Assembly: GCA_937922955.1 (NCBI GenBank)
Contig: CALAKO010000118.1
Coordinates: forward strand, 1 to 53,666
Length of the DNA stretch: 53,666 bases
Reading direction: 5' to 3'
Source: an uncultured Peptococcaceae bacterium
GTDB lineage: Bacteria > Bacillota > Peptococcia > Peptococcales > Peptococcaceae
The position numbers and the translations under genes were made by a program. Below the pieces are notes generated by a model, which did not search any database, had not been told where the DNA came from, and saw nothing but the letters and a program-made list of their open reading frames with translations. Positions 1-6,757 of the stretch are shown in pieces. Position 1 is the stretch's first letter; each line of letters begins with the position of its first letter.

Positions 1-1
1 G

Positions 2-634
2 TTTCCTACATCAGGGGGTGTTTTGTCTATTGTCCGTTTTTATTGGACCTGTTCATTGACCGAAGGGGTGCTTTGTACACCTGTGATGGAAGAATTGGGC
101 TTCACGGTTCTCAAGCGGGATGAAAATGGCAACCGCATTCGTGAAATTGACTGGGAAAAAACTCGTGCCATCATTACTCGTGGTGGCCAGATTTACATTA
201 ACTTAAAAGGCCGCGATGCACACGGTATTGTTGAACCAGAAGATAAATACGCGCTGGAAGACGAAATCATTACTGCCTTGTACAACTATCGTGACCCTCA
301 CACTGGACGTCGCGTTGTCGCTGTTGCTTTGCGTAACAGAGATGCCGTGCTCCTCGGTGAAGGTGGTCCAGAATGTGGGGACATTACCCTCTTCATGGAA
401 GAAGGTTTTAATGTTATTCACATGGATTCCCTGTCCACCCAGCGTGGTTACTACCACACCTCTGTATCCCCATTCTTTGCGGCAGCAGGCCCTGGCATTA
501 AAGAAAACTTTAAAACCGACCGTATTATTCGTCAGGTTGACGTGGCGCCTACCATGGCAGTGCTTGGCGGAGTGAGAATGCCAGCACAGAATGAAGGTTC
601 TGTCGTGCATCAAATTTTAACTGAAGAATTCTAA
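2..634 (+). CDS. Alkaline phosphatase superfamily enzyme, C-terminal part (5' end outside window)
   Basis: The frame is open from base 2, so the gene starts upstream of the window and only about 210 C-terminal residues are visible. Phrases such as GGQIYINLKGRDAHGIV, the DP.TGRR segment, AAGPGIK and DVAPTMAVLGG are typical of the C-terminal half of type I phosphodiesterase / nucleotide pyrophosphatase-like members of the alkaline phosphatase superfamily. These are metal-dependent hydrolases of phosphate or sulfate esters. The metal site and nucleophile in the N-terminal half cannot be seen, so the substrate is unknown. An internal TTG at 23 could be called as a start, but the frame continues upstream of it. 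A hairpin terminator follows the stop. Confidence 0.72.
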   Translation, partial: FPTSGGVLSIVRFYWTCSLTEGVLCTPVMEELGFTVLKRDENGNRIREIDWEKTRAIITRGGQIYINLKGRDAHGIVEPEDKYALEDEIITALYNYRDPHTGRRVVAVALRNRDAVLLGEGGPECGDITLFMEEGFNVIHMDSLSTQRGYYHTSVSPFFAAAGPGIKENFKTDRIIRQVDVAPTMAVLGGVRMPAQNEGSVVHQILTEEF

Positions 635-652
635 CTTTTCTTGCTGAGTGAC

Positions 653-691
653 GAAAAAGCGTCGAACGAAATCTTTCGTTTGGCGCTTTTT
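653..691 (+). terminator. Intrinsic terminator after the phosphatase gene
   Basis: The arms AAAAAGCG...AACGAAA and TTTCGTT...CGCTTTTT form an imperfect hairpin with a T-rich 3' flank, just after the stop codon at 634. Confidence 0.75.
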
Positions 692-745
692 CTATAGAAT
701 GCACCCATGATAGGGAATGATCGATTATTGATGAGGAGAATCGTT

Positions 746-1174
746 ATGTCAGAAAACATCTATTTAAAAGAAGATCGCATTGCATCTCTGAAAGGACGCA
801 TGCAGCGATGCCGTTGTAAATTTTGTGGGAGCCCATTGGAAATGCGTCGCATCGTCTTCAGTGATTATGAAGATGCGCGCATTGAATTGTTTTGTCCGGA
901 ATGCGATCGCATTGAGTACGGCGTGGAGCCTGAAATTTATAAGAGTGCGGAATATTTTGTCGATACCTTCCATTTTAACCACTTTCCTGAACTGAGTCAG
1001 AATGAACAGACCCGCAAAATGAATATTGCAAAAGTGTGCGACATTATGTCCTGGGTTTGCAAAAATCTTGAATTCGCTGCAGAAGATGGATTTGTTGTGT
1101 CGGTGAACATGAAAGAATCCTTATTGGGAGAAACCCTTATTTTATCTGAAAGCGAATTGAACCGGCTTTCTTGA
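746..1174 (+). CDS. Zinc-ribbon protein of unknown function, 142 aa
   Basis: I chose the ATG at 746 because TGAGGAG stands nine bases upstream; a longer frame from 707 has no such site. The N-terminal third carries two CxxC-type pairs (CKFC near residue 25 and CPEC near 53), the pattern of a treble-clef or zinc-ribbon fold. The remainder is acidic and has no recognised catalytic motif or membrane segment. It is the first gene of a run with an ABC ATPase (18 bases downstream) and a 311-residue unknown protein. I have a vague recollection of similar hypothetical proteins in Negativicutes but cannot assign a function. Nucleic-acid binding or protein interaction through the ribbon is possible. 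Confidence 0.6.
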   Translation: MSENIYLKEDRIASLKGRMQRCRCKFCGSPLEMRRIVFSDYEDARIELFCPECDRIEYGVEPEIYKSAEYFVDTFHFNHFPELSQNEQTRKMNIAKVCDIMSWVCKNLEFAAEDGFVVSVNMKESLLGETLILSESELNRLS

Positions 1175-1192
1175 ATAAGAAAGGAAGATACC

Positions 1193-1972
1193 ATGGAATC
1201 GACGATTATAAGCATGAAAAATTTAAGCTGTAAATCAGGGCGATCCTATTTACTGCAAAATATTAACTGGCAAGTAAAAAAAGGCGAACATTGGGTGGTA
1301 TTCGGGTTAAATGGAAGTGGGAAGACGACCCTTTTAAGCATTGTCACTGGATTTCAGAAATATACCCATGGCCAGCTGGAAGTGTTTGGAGAACCGTATA
1401 GCCGGGAAAACATTCTGGAGCATCGCAAGAAAATTGGCTGGGTCAGCAACTCATTCTTTGACAAATGCTTTCATAATGAACAGGTTTTATCCATTGTTTT
1501 ATCAGGACGAACGGGTACCTTAAACATCGACGGCTCATTGACCGATGCAGACATTGTGAAGGCACAAACACTATTGGAACAATTAGGGATTCGTCATAAA
1601 CAAGACATGTTGTTTAGTTTCCTTTCAAAAGGGGAACGTCAGAACGTTCTGTTGGCACGGGCGATGATCGCCGATCCAGACATTTTAATTTTGGATGAGC
1701 CAGGCACTGGATTGGACGTTTTAGCAAGAGAAAAAATGTTGTCGATGGTTACAGAACTAGCGACAAAAACGGACAAAACCATCATCTACGTGACCCATTA
1801 TTTAGAAGAAATCTTGCCGCCATTTGAACATTGTTTATTGCTTCAGAAAGGGCGCGTGTATAAACAAGGGGATACGGAGCAGTTGCTGACGCAGGAAGAG
1901 CTGTCCGCGTTCTTTGGACAGCCTGTGCAGCTGCAGCAACAGGACAGTCATCATCGATACATTCAATTATAA
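1193..1972 (+). CDS. ABC transporter ATP-binding protein without an adjacent permease
   Basis: A 259-residue ABC ATPase. It shows Walker A GLNGSGKTT (about residue 40), a signature read as LSKGERQ, Walker B ILILDEP and the switch histidine in YVTHYLEE. The WVVFGLNGSGKTTLLSIVTG stretch resembles single-domain ATPases of the ModF/YlmA kind rather than importer ATPases. No transmembrane partner is encoded beside it: the next gene, 12 bases downstream, is a soluble unknown protein. It may energise a permease encoded elsewhere or act as a non-transport ATPase. The signature motif (LSKGE rather than LSGGQ) is mildly divergent. Confidence 0.85.
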   Translation: MESTIISMKNLSCKSGRSYLLQNINWQVKKGEHWVVFGLNGSGKTTLLSIVTGFQKYTHGQLEVFGEPYSRENILEHRKKIGWVSNSFFDKCFHNEQVLSIVLSGRTGTLNIDGSLTDADIVKAQTLLEQLGIRHKQDMLFSFLSKGERQNVLLARAMIADPDILILDEPGTGLDVLAREKMLSMVTELATKTDKTIIYVTHYLEEILPPFEHCLLLQKGRVYKQGDTEQLLTQEELSAFFGQPVQLQQQDSHHRYIQL

Positions 1973-1984
1973 GGAGGTGGCAAC

Positions 1985-2920
1985 ATGGCTGGATTAATCA
2001 GAGACGTGCAATGCGGCATGGACGTGGCCAGAATGGCAGAGCTGGGCCGTTACGACAAAGAATTTTTAGCGTATGGTTTTTTATGGTTGGAAAACGGCGA
2101 ACGCCACTATTACATCAGTGGAGATGGGGCAACCACTTATCAAATGGCCGCTGAAAAGTTACGCGATCAGCAATGGGTGACGCCGGTGATGCAGCTGTTA
2201 TGGCGGCGCACGGTGCCATCCGGCATGGACCAAACCTTTAATCAGGAAACGAAAGTGGCCTTGGCCAAAAAAATTCAGGCAAGCTATACGTCACAATTAG
2301 CGGAAGCCTTGCAGCAATTAAACGAAGCAACGGCCAACGATAGTGCATTGGACGCATTAACCATGCTGCAAGATAAACTGGAAGGGACTTTTGATCGAGA
2401 TAAACTGAACTATTTTCGGGCCCTTTTGGAACAAACACGCATTGCCAGAAAAATAACGGCGGTGCACTATAACGCCATGCTGCATTGGTTGGAGAAAAAC
2501 TTCAAACAAATGGAAAACGATATCGTTGTTGAAGAACAATATGAACGCACCTTTGGGGGATTTTATTATCAGACCGAAGCCGGAAGTTGGAACATTTATT
2601 TAAACGCTGAACCTGTGCACGTGTATGAAACATGGGCCAAGCATCTTCAAGAAGGGCGATGTGTTTTTCCTGTTTTCTGGAAAAAATATTGGTTCGCAGC
2701 GATGTCTGAAGGGCGGACTCTGAGAGAACGATTTAAAAACGATTACGCCCAATTGCTGAAAGACACCTTTGGCGAAACGATTTTCCAAATTCAGCAACTG
2801 CCTTCTGTTGTTGACGCATCGTTGTACCAACAGTGCCTGGAAACGATCACTAATCAGGGGACTGAGGATGATCGCGCAGCACTTTTATTGATGGGCGGTT
2901 ACTGGGACGTGAAAGAATAA
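1985..2920 (+). CDS. Unknown 311-aa protein downstream of the ABC ATPase
   Basis: I do not recognise this family. The start has an ideal site (AAGGAGG, seven bases before ATG). The protein looks soluble, with no signal peptide or membrane helices. It is rich in aromatic and charged residues, with a helical middle section (about residues 80-180, many A/Q/E/L/K). The N-terminal part (GRYDKEFLAYGFLWLENGER, then YYISGDG) and the C-terminal part (FWKKYWFAAM) may be two copies of a beta-rich fold, but this is only an impression. It ends the operon, followed by a perfect terminator. Its co-transcription with an ABC ATPase and a zinc-ribbon protein is the only functional clue. Confidence 0.55.
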   Translation: MAGLIRDVQCGMDVARMAELGRYDKEFLAYGFLWLENGERHYYISGDGATTYQMAAEKLRDQQWVTPVMQLLWRRTVPSGMDQTFNQETKVALAKKIQASYTSQLAEALQQLNEATANDSALDALTMLQDKLEGTFDRDKLNYFRALLEQTRIARKITAVHYNAMLHWLEKNFKQMENDIVVEEQYERTFGGFYYQTEAGSWNIYLNAEPVHVYETWAKHLQEGRCVFPVFWKKYWFAAMSEGRTLRERFKNDYAQLLKDTFGETIFQIQQLPSVVDASLYQQCLETITNQGTEDDRAALLLMGGYWDVKE

Positions 2921-2924
2921 CATA

Positions 2925-2966
2925 AAAAGCGCCCATTTGGTGTATGGACACCAAATGGGCGCTTTT
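2925..2966. terminator. Bidirectional terminator with a perfect 19 bp stem
   Basis: The arm at 2925-2943 (AAAAGCGCCCATTTGGTGT) is exactly complementary to 2948-2966, with a four-base loop. A and T runs on the two sides serve both the plus-strand operon ending at 2920 and the minus-strand superoxide reductase gene ending at 2985. Confidence 0.93.
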
Positions 2967-2984
2967 CGTTGTTTAATGATTGTT

Positions 2985-3362
2985 TCACACTTCCGTCATC
3001 CACAAACCGTGGAGGTTGCAATAGGCGTAGACCGCAATGGCTTTGTCGCCTTTGAGGCAGAATTCTGCGTGTGGGGCGTCGCCTGGCTTGAGGGATTTGC
3101 GCTGGCCGCCGTGTTCGGTTTGGACAAAGATCCATTGGATGTAGTGGGCGTCGAGCATTGGGTGGTCGGCGCTGCCAACGTTGACAGTGACGACGTCATC
3201 GGTTACAGTAACGACAGGGAGATGTTTTTCGCCGCTGGCTTCGACGGTGTTTGGTGTGAGTTCATCCATTTTTTCACCGCAGCAGATCAGTGGCACGCCG
3301 GAATCATGGATCATGCCGACGAGGTTGCCGCACTTGCGGCAGATACGGAATTTGTTGCTCAT
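2985..3362 (-). CDS. dfx: Desulfoferrodoxin (superoxide reductase)
   Basis: A 125-residue two-domain superoxide reductase that reduces superoxide to hydrogen peroxide in the cytoplasm of anaerobes. The N-terminal desulforedoxin domain has the Fe(Cys)4 ligands C8, C11, C27 and C28. The C-terminal neelaredoxin domain has the histidines of the active Fe site (GEKHLPVV, ADHPMLDAHYIQW) and the CNLHG motif with the Cys and His ligands. The length is usual for class I/2Fe desulfoferrodoxins. Its ATG overlaps the stop of the DUF134 gene by four bases, so the two are translationally coupled and share the strong divergent promoter at 3808-3836. Confidence 0.95.
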   Translation of the reverse strand: MSNKFRICRKCGNLVGMIHDSGVPLICCGEKMDELTPNTVEASGEKHLPVVTVTDDVVTVNVGSADHPMLDAHYIQWIFVQTEHGGQRKSLKPGDAPHAEFCLKGDKAIAVYAYCNLHGLWMTEV

Positions 3363-3763
3363 AGTTGTTCCTCCTGTTCAGTGGTCGTAGGCGTTGCTTT
3401 GCATGGTGCCTGTGCATGGAACATAGGGCGCTTGTGGCAGGCCTGGCAGCCGCAGCGGCCGCCGTTGCCATCGCAGATTTGGTAGTCGCCGCCCTCAATG
3501 CGGATGGGCCGACCTTCAACAAGGGCAATGGCCAGTTTTCTGCGGGCATCGTTGTAAATCCCCTGCACGGTTGAGCGGGCGATTTGCATGTTGGCGCCGC
3601 ATTCTTCTTGGGACAGGTCCTGATGATCAATGAGACGGATGGTTTCAAATTCATCAACCGTCAATACGACGGCGTTGTCGTCGCAGGCAGATTTTCCTGC
3701 TGGGACGAATTCTTTGGTATCGGGTAGTTGACATACTCTTCTACATTTTTTTGGTCTTGCCAC
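3359..3763 (-). CDS. DUF134 family DNA-binding protein
   Basis: The sequence ARPKKCRRV at the N-terminus, DEFETIRLID and the helix-turn-helix segment SQEECGANMQIARSTVQGIY are hallmarks of DUF134 proteins. These are small predicted regulators common in anaerobes. The C-terminus has a cysteine-rich patch (CDGNGGRCGCQAC) that may bind metal or an iron-sulfur cluster. I chose the GTG at 3763, which places the family's normal VARPKKCRRV start six bases after GAGGGTG; an ATG at 3778 would add five untypical residues. It is followed directly by superoxide reductase, so a redox-linked regulatory role is plausible but not shown. Confidence 0.85.
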   Translation of the reverse strand: MARPKKCRRVCQLPDTKEFVPAGKSACDDNAVVLTVDEFETIRLIDHQDLSQEECGANMQIARSTVQGIYNDARRKLAIALVEGRPIRIEGGDYQICDGNGGRCGCQACHKRPMFHAQAPCKATPTTTEQEEQL

Positions 3764-3785
3764 GTGATTCACCCTCATTCATAGT

Positions 3786-3815
3786 TTGCAAGGCTTTTCT
3801 TTCATTCAGTATATA
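3786..3815 (+). promoter_or_regulatory. Putative promoter of the Crp/Fnr-family gene
   Basis: TTGCAA, an 18-base spacer and TATATA precede the regulator gene. It overlaps the divergent DUF134 promoter, so the two promoters share their spacer DNA. Confidence 0.5.
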
Positions 3816-3836
3816 AAAGTTGAGGGGGACTGTCAA
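3808..3836 (-). promoter_or_regulatory. Consensus promoter of the DUF134-superoxide reductase operon
   Basis: Read on the minus strand this is TTGACA, a 17-base spacer and TATACT. The -35 hexamer (3831-3836) lies inside the palindrome at 3831-3845, so a regulator bound there would compete with RNA polymerase. Confidence 0.75.
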
Positions 3837-3845
3837 TGAGTGACA
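3831..3845. promoter_or_regulatory. Palindrome TGTCA-N5-TGACA between divergent promoters
   Basis: A perfect 5-5-5 inverted repeat. It covers the -35 box of the dfx-side promoter and lies downstream of the -10 box of the Crp/Fnr gene. Its position suggests an operator for the regulator encoded at 3860 or for the DUF134 protein; this is inference from placement. Confidence 0.5.
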
Positions 3846-3859
3846 AGGGAGGTTGGACG

Positions 3860-4522
3860 ATGGGGCTTGAAACGGGGCTGCCGTTTTGGCAAACGTTGTC
3901 GACGCAGCAACAGCAGATGCTGCATGAAGCGGCGCGACTGCGCACGGTGCCAAAGGGGATGGTGCTTCACGCTGGCGAGCGGGATTGCACAGGCCTTTTG
4001 CTGCTGCAAAGCGGGCAGCTGCGCGTCTATAGTTTGTCGTCAGAAGGGCGGGAGATCACGTTGTATCGGCTGCTGCCTGGAGAGCTTTGTCTGTTTTCGG
4101 CGCCGTGTGTGCTGCACAGCATCCGGTTTGATGTAACGATTGTAGCGGAACAGGACGCAGAGTTGTGGCTGATTCCAGCTGAAGTGTATCAGAACTTGAT
4201 GGAGCAGTCGGCAGCGGTAGCGAATGTGACGAACGAGATTATGGGACGCCGGTTTTCCGAGGTGATGTGGCTTTTGGAGCAGATTCTTTGGCAGAGCATG
4301 GATCGACGGCTGGCAGCGCTGCTTTTGGAAGAGCGTGCGTTAAACGGAACAGCCACACTGAAAATCACACACGAGGCGCTGGCCAATCATCTGGGAACCG
4401 CGCGCGAGGTGGTGACGCGGATGCTGCGTTATTTTCAGTCGGAAGGGCTGGTTCGTTTGTCGCGCGGCAGCGTGGAACTGCTCGATGCAGAGGACCTGCA
4501 GAAACTGGCGGATCGGCATTAA
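3860..4522 (+). CDS. Crp/Fnr-family transcriptional regulator
   Basis: A 220-residue regulator with an N-terminal cyclic-nucleotide-like beta roll (VLHAGERDCTGLLLLQSGQLRVY, LLPGELCLFS) and a C-terminal winged helix (ITHEALANHLGTAREVVTRMLRYFQSEGLV), the Crp/Fnr recognition region. No N-terminal Fnr cysteine cluster is present. Two cysteines lie near the effector pocket (PGELCLFSAPC), so ligand or redox sensing cannot be decided. I chose the ATG at 3860, preceded by GGGAGG, over the ATG at 3836. It is divergent from DUF134-dfx and convergent with the polyferredoxin operon, whose promoter carries a Crp-like palindrome at about -41. Control of this redox cluster is likely. Confidence 0.88.
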   Translation: MGLETGLPFWQTLSTQQQQMLHEAARLRTVPKGMVLHAGERDCTGLLLLQSGQLRVYSLSSEGREITLYRLLPGELCLFSAPCVLHSIRFDVTIVAEQDAELWLIPAEVYQNLMEQSAAVANVTNEIMGRRFSEVMWLLEQILWQSMDRRLAALLLEERALNGTATLKITHEALANHLGTAREVVTRMLRYFQSEGLVRLSRGSVELLDAEDLQKLADRH

Positions 4523-5133
4523 TGGAGTGGGAGAGGACCTGGATGCAGGTCCTTTTTTTCATGCCCAGAAACTTTGGCTTTGCAGATGAGCTGGGTCATG
4601 GTGCCCATAGGGCAGTACACGCACCAGCTGCGTGGCTTGTAGAGGATCATGGTGGCAAAACCGAGAACCGTTGAAGTGAGCATAACGCTGTAGAAACCGA
4701 AAGCAAACTGCGCCACGCCTTGGCTGAAGAGCGTTCCGTGGTAAGCCCAGTGCCAGGGCAGGCGGAAGGTCCAGAGCAGGGTCACAGCTTGACTAAGGCT
4801 GTGGGTACCGGCAAAGACGAGGGCGGTGCTCCAAAGCATTTGAAAAAACATGATGAAAAAGAAGATGAGAAAGCCATAGCGAAAGGCTTTGCTTTTCATC
4901 CAGACGGGTACGTTGCGCTTGCGGGAGAGGCCGAAGCGCCCTCCGATGAGGCTGAAGAGCTGTCCGCGTCCGCAATAACGGTTGCAATACGCCTTGCTGC
5001 CTTTGGCGATGGCGATGATCAAAGGAATGAAGAAGCAGAACAGCCCGAGCCAGGCAAAGAGAATGTTGAAGAAGCCCAACACCAGATAGGTGAGGGAGAC
5101 GATCCACATGTAGTCGTACCAGTGCTTGGTCAT
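4519..5133 (-). CDS. Membrane polyferredoxin-like 4Fe-4S protein (NapH/YccM type)
   Basis: A 204-residue protein with about four hydrophobic segments. Two cysteine groups, YCNRYCGRGQ (after the second helix) and WCVYCPMGTM (near the C-terminus), match the NapH-like membrane electron-transfer proteins, though with fewer cysteines than a full polyferredoxin. I chose the ATG at 5133 because AAAGGAGG stands at the right distance. It overlaps the stop of the upstream small ferredoxin by four bases, so the two probably form a membrane electron conduit. The last dozen codons overlap a hairpin that looks like the terminator of the convergent Crp/Fnr gene, and the two stop codons overlap by four bases. 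Confidence 0.8.
   Translation of the reverse strand: MTKHWYDYMWIVSLTYLVLGFFNILFAWLGLFCFFIPLIIAIAKGSKAYCNRYCGRGQLFSLIGGRFGLSRKRNVPVWMKSKAFRYGFLIFFFIMFFQMLWSTALVFAGTHSLSQAVTLLWTFRLPWHWAYHGTLFSQGVAQFAFGFYSVMLTSTVLGFATMILYKPRSWCVYCPMGTMTQLICKAKVSGHEKKDLHPGPLPLH
4534..4559 (+). terminator. Terminator of the Crp/Fnr gene lying inside the convergent gene
   Basis: AGGACCTG, a GATG loop and CAGGTCCT are followed by seven T residues. It is twelve bases after the regulator's stop, antisense to the end of the polyferredoxin coding sequence. Confidence 0.8.
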
Positions 5134-5342
5134 GCCCATACCTCCTTTATATTGATGACCGATGCCGGACATTCACGGGCGCAGAGCCCGCAGCCAACAC
5201 AACGCGTGGTGTCTATCTTGGCGACGATGCCACGCCATACCTGAATGGCCTGTCGAGGGCAAACTTTGACGCAGCAGCCGCAAGCAACGCAGTGTTCGTG
5301 ATCCACCTGTGCTTTTCGGCGCTTTTTAGCAGGGATATCCAT
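5130..5342 (-). CDS. Small 2[4Fe-4S] ferredoxin
   Basis: A 70-residue ferredoxin with two complete cluster motifs, CVACGCCVKVCP (residues 18-29) and CVGCGLCARECP (about 48-59). Each is of the CxxCxxCxxxCP type, so two [4Fe-4S] clusters are expected. It has a strong AAGGAGG site and is the first gene of a two-gene operon with the membrane 4Fe-4S protein (ATGA overlap). It probably hands electrons to or from that protein. The promoter has a good -10, no recognisable -35 and a Crp-like palindrome centred near -41, which suggests activator-dependent expression. Confidence 0.92.
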   Translation of the reverse strand: MDIPAKKRRKAQVDHEHCVACGCCVKVCPRQAIQVWRGIVAKIDTTRCVGCGLCARECPASVINIKEVWA

Positions 5343-5372
5343 AATAATCCAACCTCCTTGTGTTCTGAATAA

Positions 5373-5413
5373 AGAATAGCAAAAAACACCGTGGCGGTCT
5401 GTGATCTTGTCAC
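5373..5413 (-). promoter_or_regulatory. Crp-type class II promoter for the ferredoxin-polyferredoxin operon
   Basis: The minus strand shows a -10 TATTCT at 5378-5373, giving a start near 5366. There is no -35 match at 17 bases. The palindrome GTGA-N5-TCAC (5401-5413) is centred 41 bases upstream of the predicted start, the standard position for class II activation by Crp/Fnr proteins. Confidence 0.55.
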
Positions 5414-5428
5414 CATACGCGTAGGGCG

Positions 5429-5457
5429 TTGCGAAAAAAAGAAAGATAGGGTATGAT
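5429..5457 (+). promoter_or_regulatory. Promoter of the flavodoxin lipoprotein gene
   Basis: TTGCGA, a 17-base spacer and TATGAT. The Crp-like palindrome at 5401-5413 lies upstream, so it could act on both divergent genes. Confidence 0.6.
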
Positions 5458-5489
5458 TTTTTTAGATTGAAAGAGGAGGCACATGAAGG

Positions 5490-6200
5490 ATGAAGAAAAA
5501 AATGGTGCTGATTGTGTTGGCGCTGGGGCTGTTGGGCGTGTTGGCGGCTTGCGGACAGGATGAGCAGCCTCAGAGCGCACCAGCTTCAAGCAGCGTTGAG
5601 AGCAGCGCGTCGGAAGAGTCGGTCGAAGAGACAACAGGAGGCACGTTGGTGGCCGTGTTTTCTTGGGCGGATAATGCGAACCTGCCGGCGGATGTGGATG
5701 TTGTTTCTGCAGCGACGCTGAATAAAAGCAATGATGGCGTTGTAGGAGATACCCAGATCATGGCACAGACGGCGGTGAAAGCAACCGGCGGTGACCTGTT
5801 CGAGATTCGCTGTGAAACGCCGTATCCGTCCGACGAAGAGAAAAGTTATGAGCAGGCTAAGCAAGAGCAGCTGAATCAAGCGCGTCCAGCGCTGGCGGCG
5901 CAGGTGGACAACATGGACGATTACAGCACCATTGTGCTCGTTTATCCAAACTGGTGGGGGGGTTTGCCAATGCCGGTCTGCACGTTCCTGGAAAGCTACG
6001 ATTTTAACAAGAAAACCATCGTGCCAGTGTGCTGTTATGAAGCCGAAGGCAGTGGCGCTGGTTCAAGCCGCGATGACATTGCCAAGCTTTGCGACGCTTA
6101 TGTTACCGTAGGTTACAATCTGCGTGGCAATGCAGCGGCCACCAGCGGCACCCGTACGGATTTCACCAACTGGCTGAATGAGTTGCCGGTGAATTATTGA
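5490..6200 (+). CDS. Flavodoxin-domain lipoprotein
   Basis: A 236-residue exported flavodoxin. Residues 1-21 form a lipoprotein signal with the lipobox LAAC. A Ser/Glu-rich linker (about 22-50) leads to a flavodoxin domain. FSWADNAN replaces the usual TGNT phosphate loop. YPNWWGGLPMPVCTFLESYD is the flavin-loop region typical of the YSxxT/NWW group of flavodoxins found in Firmicutes. It should be tethered outside the membrane and may accept electrons from a membrane carrier such as the neighbouring ferredoxin/polyferredoxin pair, although that is inference. The start has GAGGAGG upstream. The stop overlaps the next ATG by one base. Confidence 0.85.
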   Translation: MKKKMVLIVLALGLLGVLAACGQDEQPQSAPASSSVESSASEESVEETTGGTLVAVFSWADNANLPADVDVVSAATLNKSNDGVVGDTQIMAQTAVKATGGDLFEIRCETPYPSDEEKSYEQAKQEQLNQARPALAAQVDNMDDYSTIVLVYPNWWGGLPMPVCTFLESYDFNKKTIVPVCCYEAEGSGAGSSRDDIAKLCDAYVTVGYNLRGNAAATSGTRTDFTNWLNELPVNY

Positions 6201-6757
6201 TGCGGACCATGGAAGTGATTTACAGCAAGCGCCGCACACTCAGTTTACAGATTGCCGACGATGGCCATCTCATTGTGCGTGCGCCACAGGGGTTGTCCAG
6301 CGCTGAGGTGCGTCGCATTGTTGTCGACAAGCAGGACTGGATTGCGCGCAAACGCGCTCAACTTGCGCAAGGCAAGCACGACTGGGGCGGCGAAGTACTG
6401 ACCACAGCCGAGCTTGAAGGCCTGAAACGCGCTGCTCGAGACGATTTTTCTCAGCGAGTGGCGCATTTTGCACCGTTGGTGGGCGTTCAGCCGCAGGCGT
6501 TGAGTGTGCGCGCTCAGCACAGCCGCTGGGGCAGCTGCTCCAGCAAAGGCAGCCTGAGCTTCAATGCCCTGCTCATGCTGGCACCGGAAGCGGTGCGCGA
6601 CTATGTGGTGGTGCACGAGCTCTGCCATCTTAAGGAAATGAACCACTCCGTTCGATTCTGGACCGAAGTGGAACGCGTTCTTCCCGATTACCGCACCTGG
6701 CGCGATTGGCTCAAAGTCAACGGCCACGCACTCTTACAAAGGAATCCAAAATCATGA
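6200..6757 (+). CDS. YgjP-like (DUF45) zinc metallopeptidase
   Basis: A 185-residue protein of the YgjP/DUF45 group. The motif HELCHLKEMNHSVRFW (about residues 136-151) supplies the HExxH zinc site and the downstream His. RWGSCSSKGSLSFN is the second family hallmark. It is cytoplasmic, with no signal sequence. Members are predicted metal-dependent peptidases; substrates are not known to me. The ATG at 6200 shares its A with the TGA of the flavodoxin gene, giving strict coupling. The end overlaps the yaaA start by four bases. Confidence 0.9.
   Translation: MRTMEVIYSKRRTLSLQIADDGHLIVRAPQGLSSAEVRRIVVDKQDWIARKRAQLAQGKHDWGGEVLTTAELEGLKRAARDDFSQRVAHFAPLVGVQPQALSVRAQHSRWGSCSSKGSLSFNALLMLAPEAVRDYVVVHELCHLKEMNHSVRFWTEVERVLPDYRTWRDWLKVNGHALLQRNPKS

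Noticed and set aside
2937..3485. A 182-codon plus-strand frame across the superoxide reductase region
   Set aside because: It is antisense to dfx and DUF134, whose motifs are unmistakable, and it starts inside a terminator.
4519..5342. Ferredoxin and membrane Fe-S protein as one frameshifted polyferredoxin
   Set aside because: The membrane gene has an ideal GGAGG and ATG at 5133 and a normal four-base overlap. Both products look complete.
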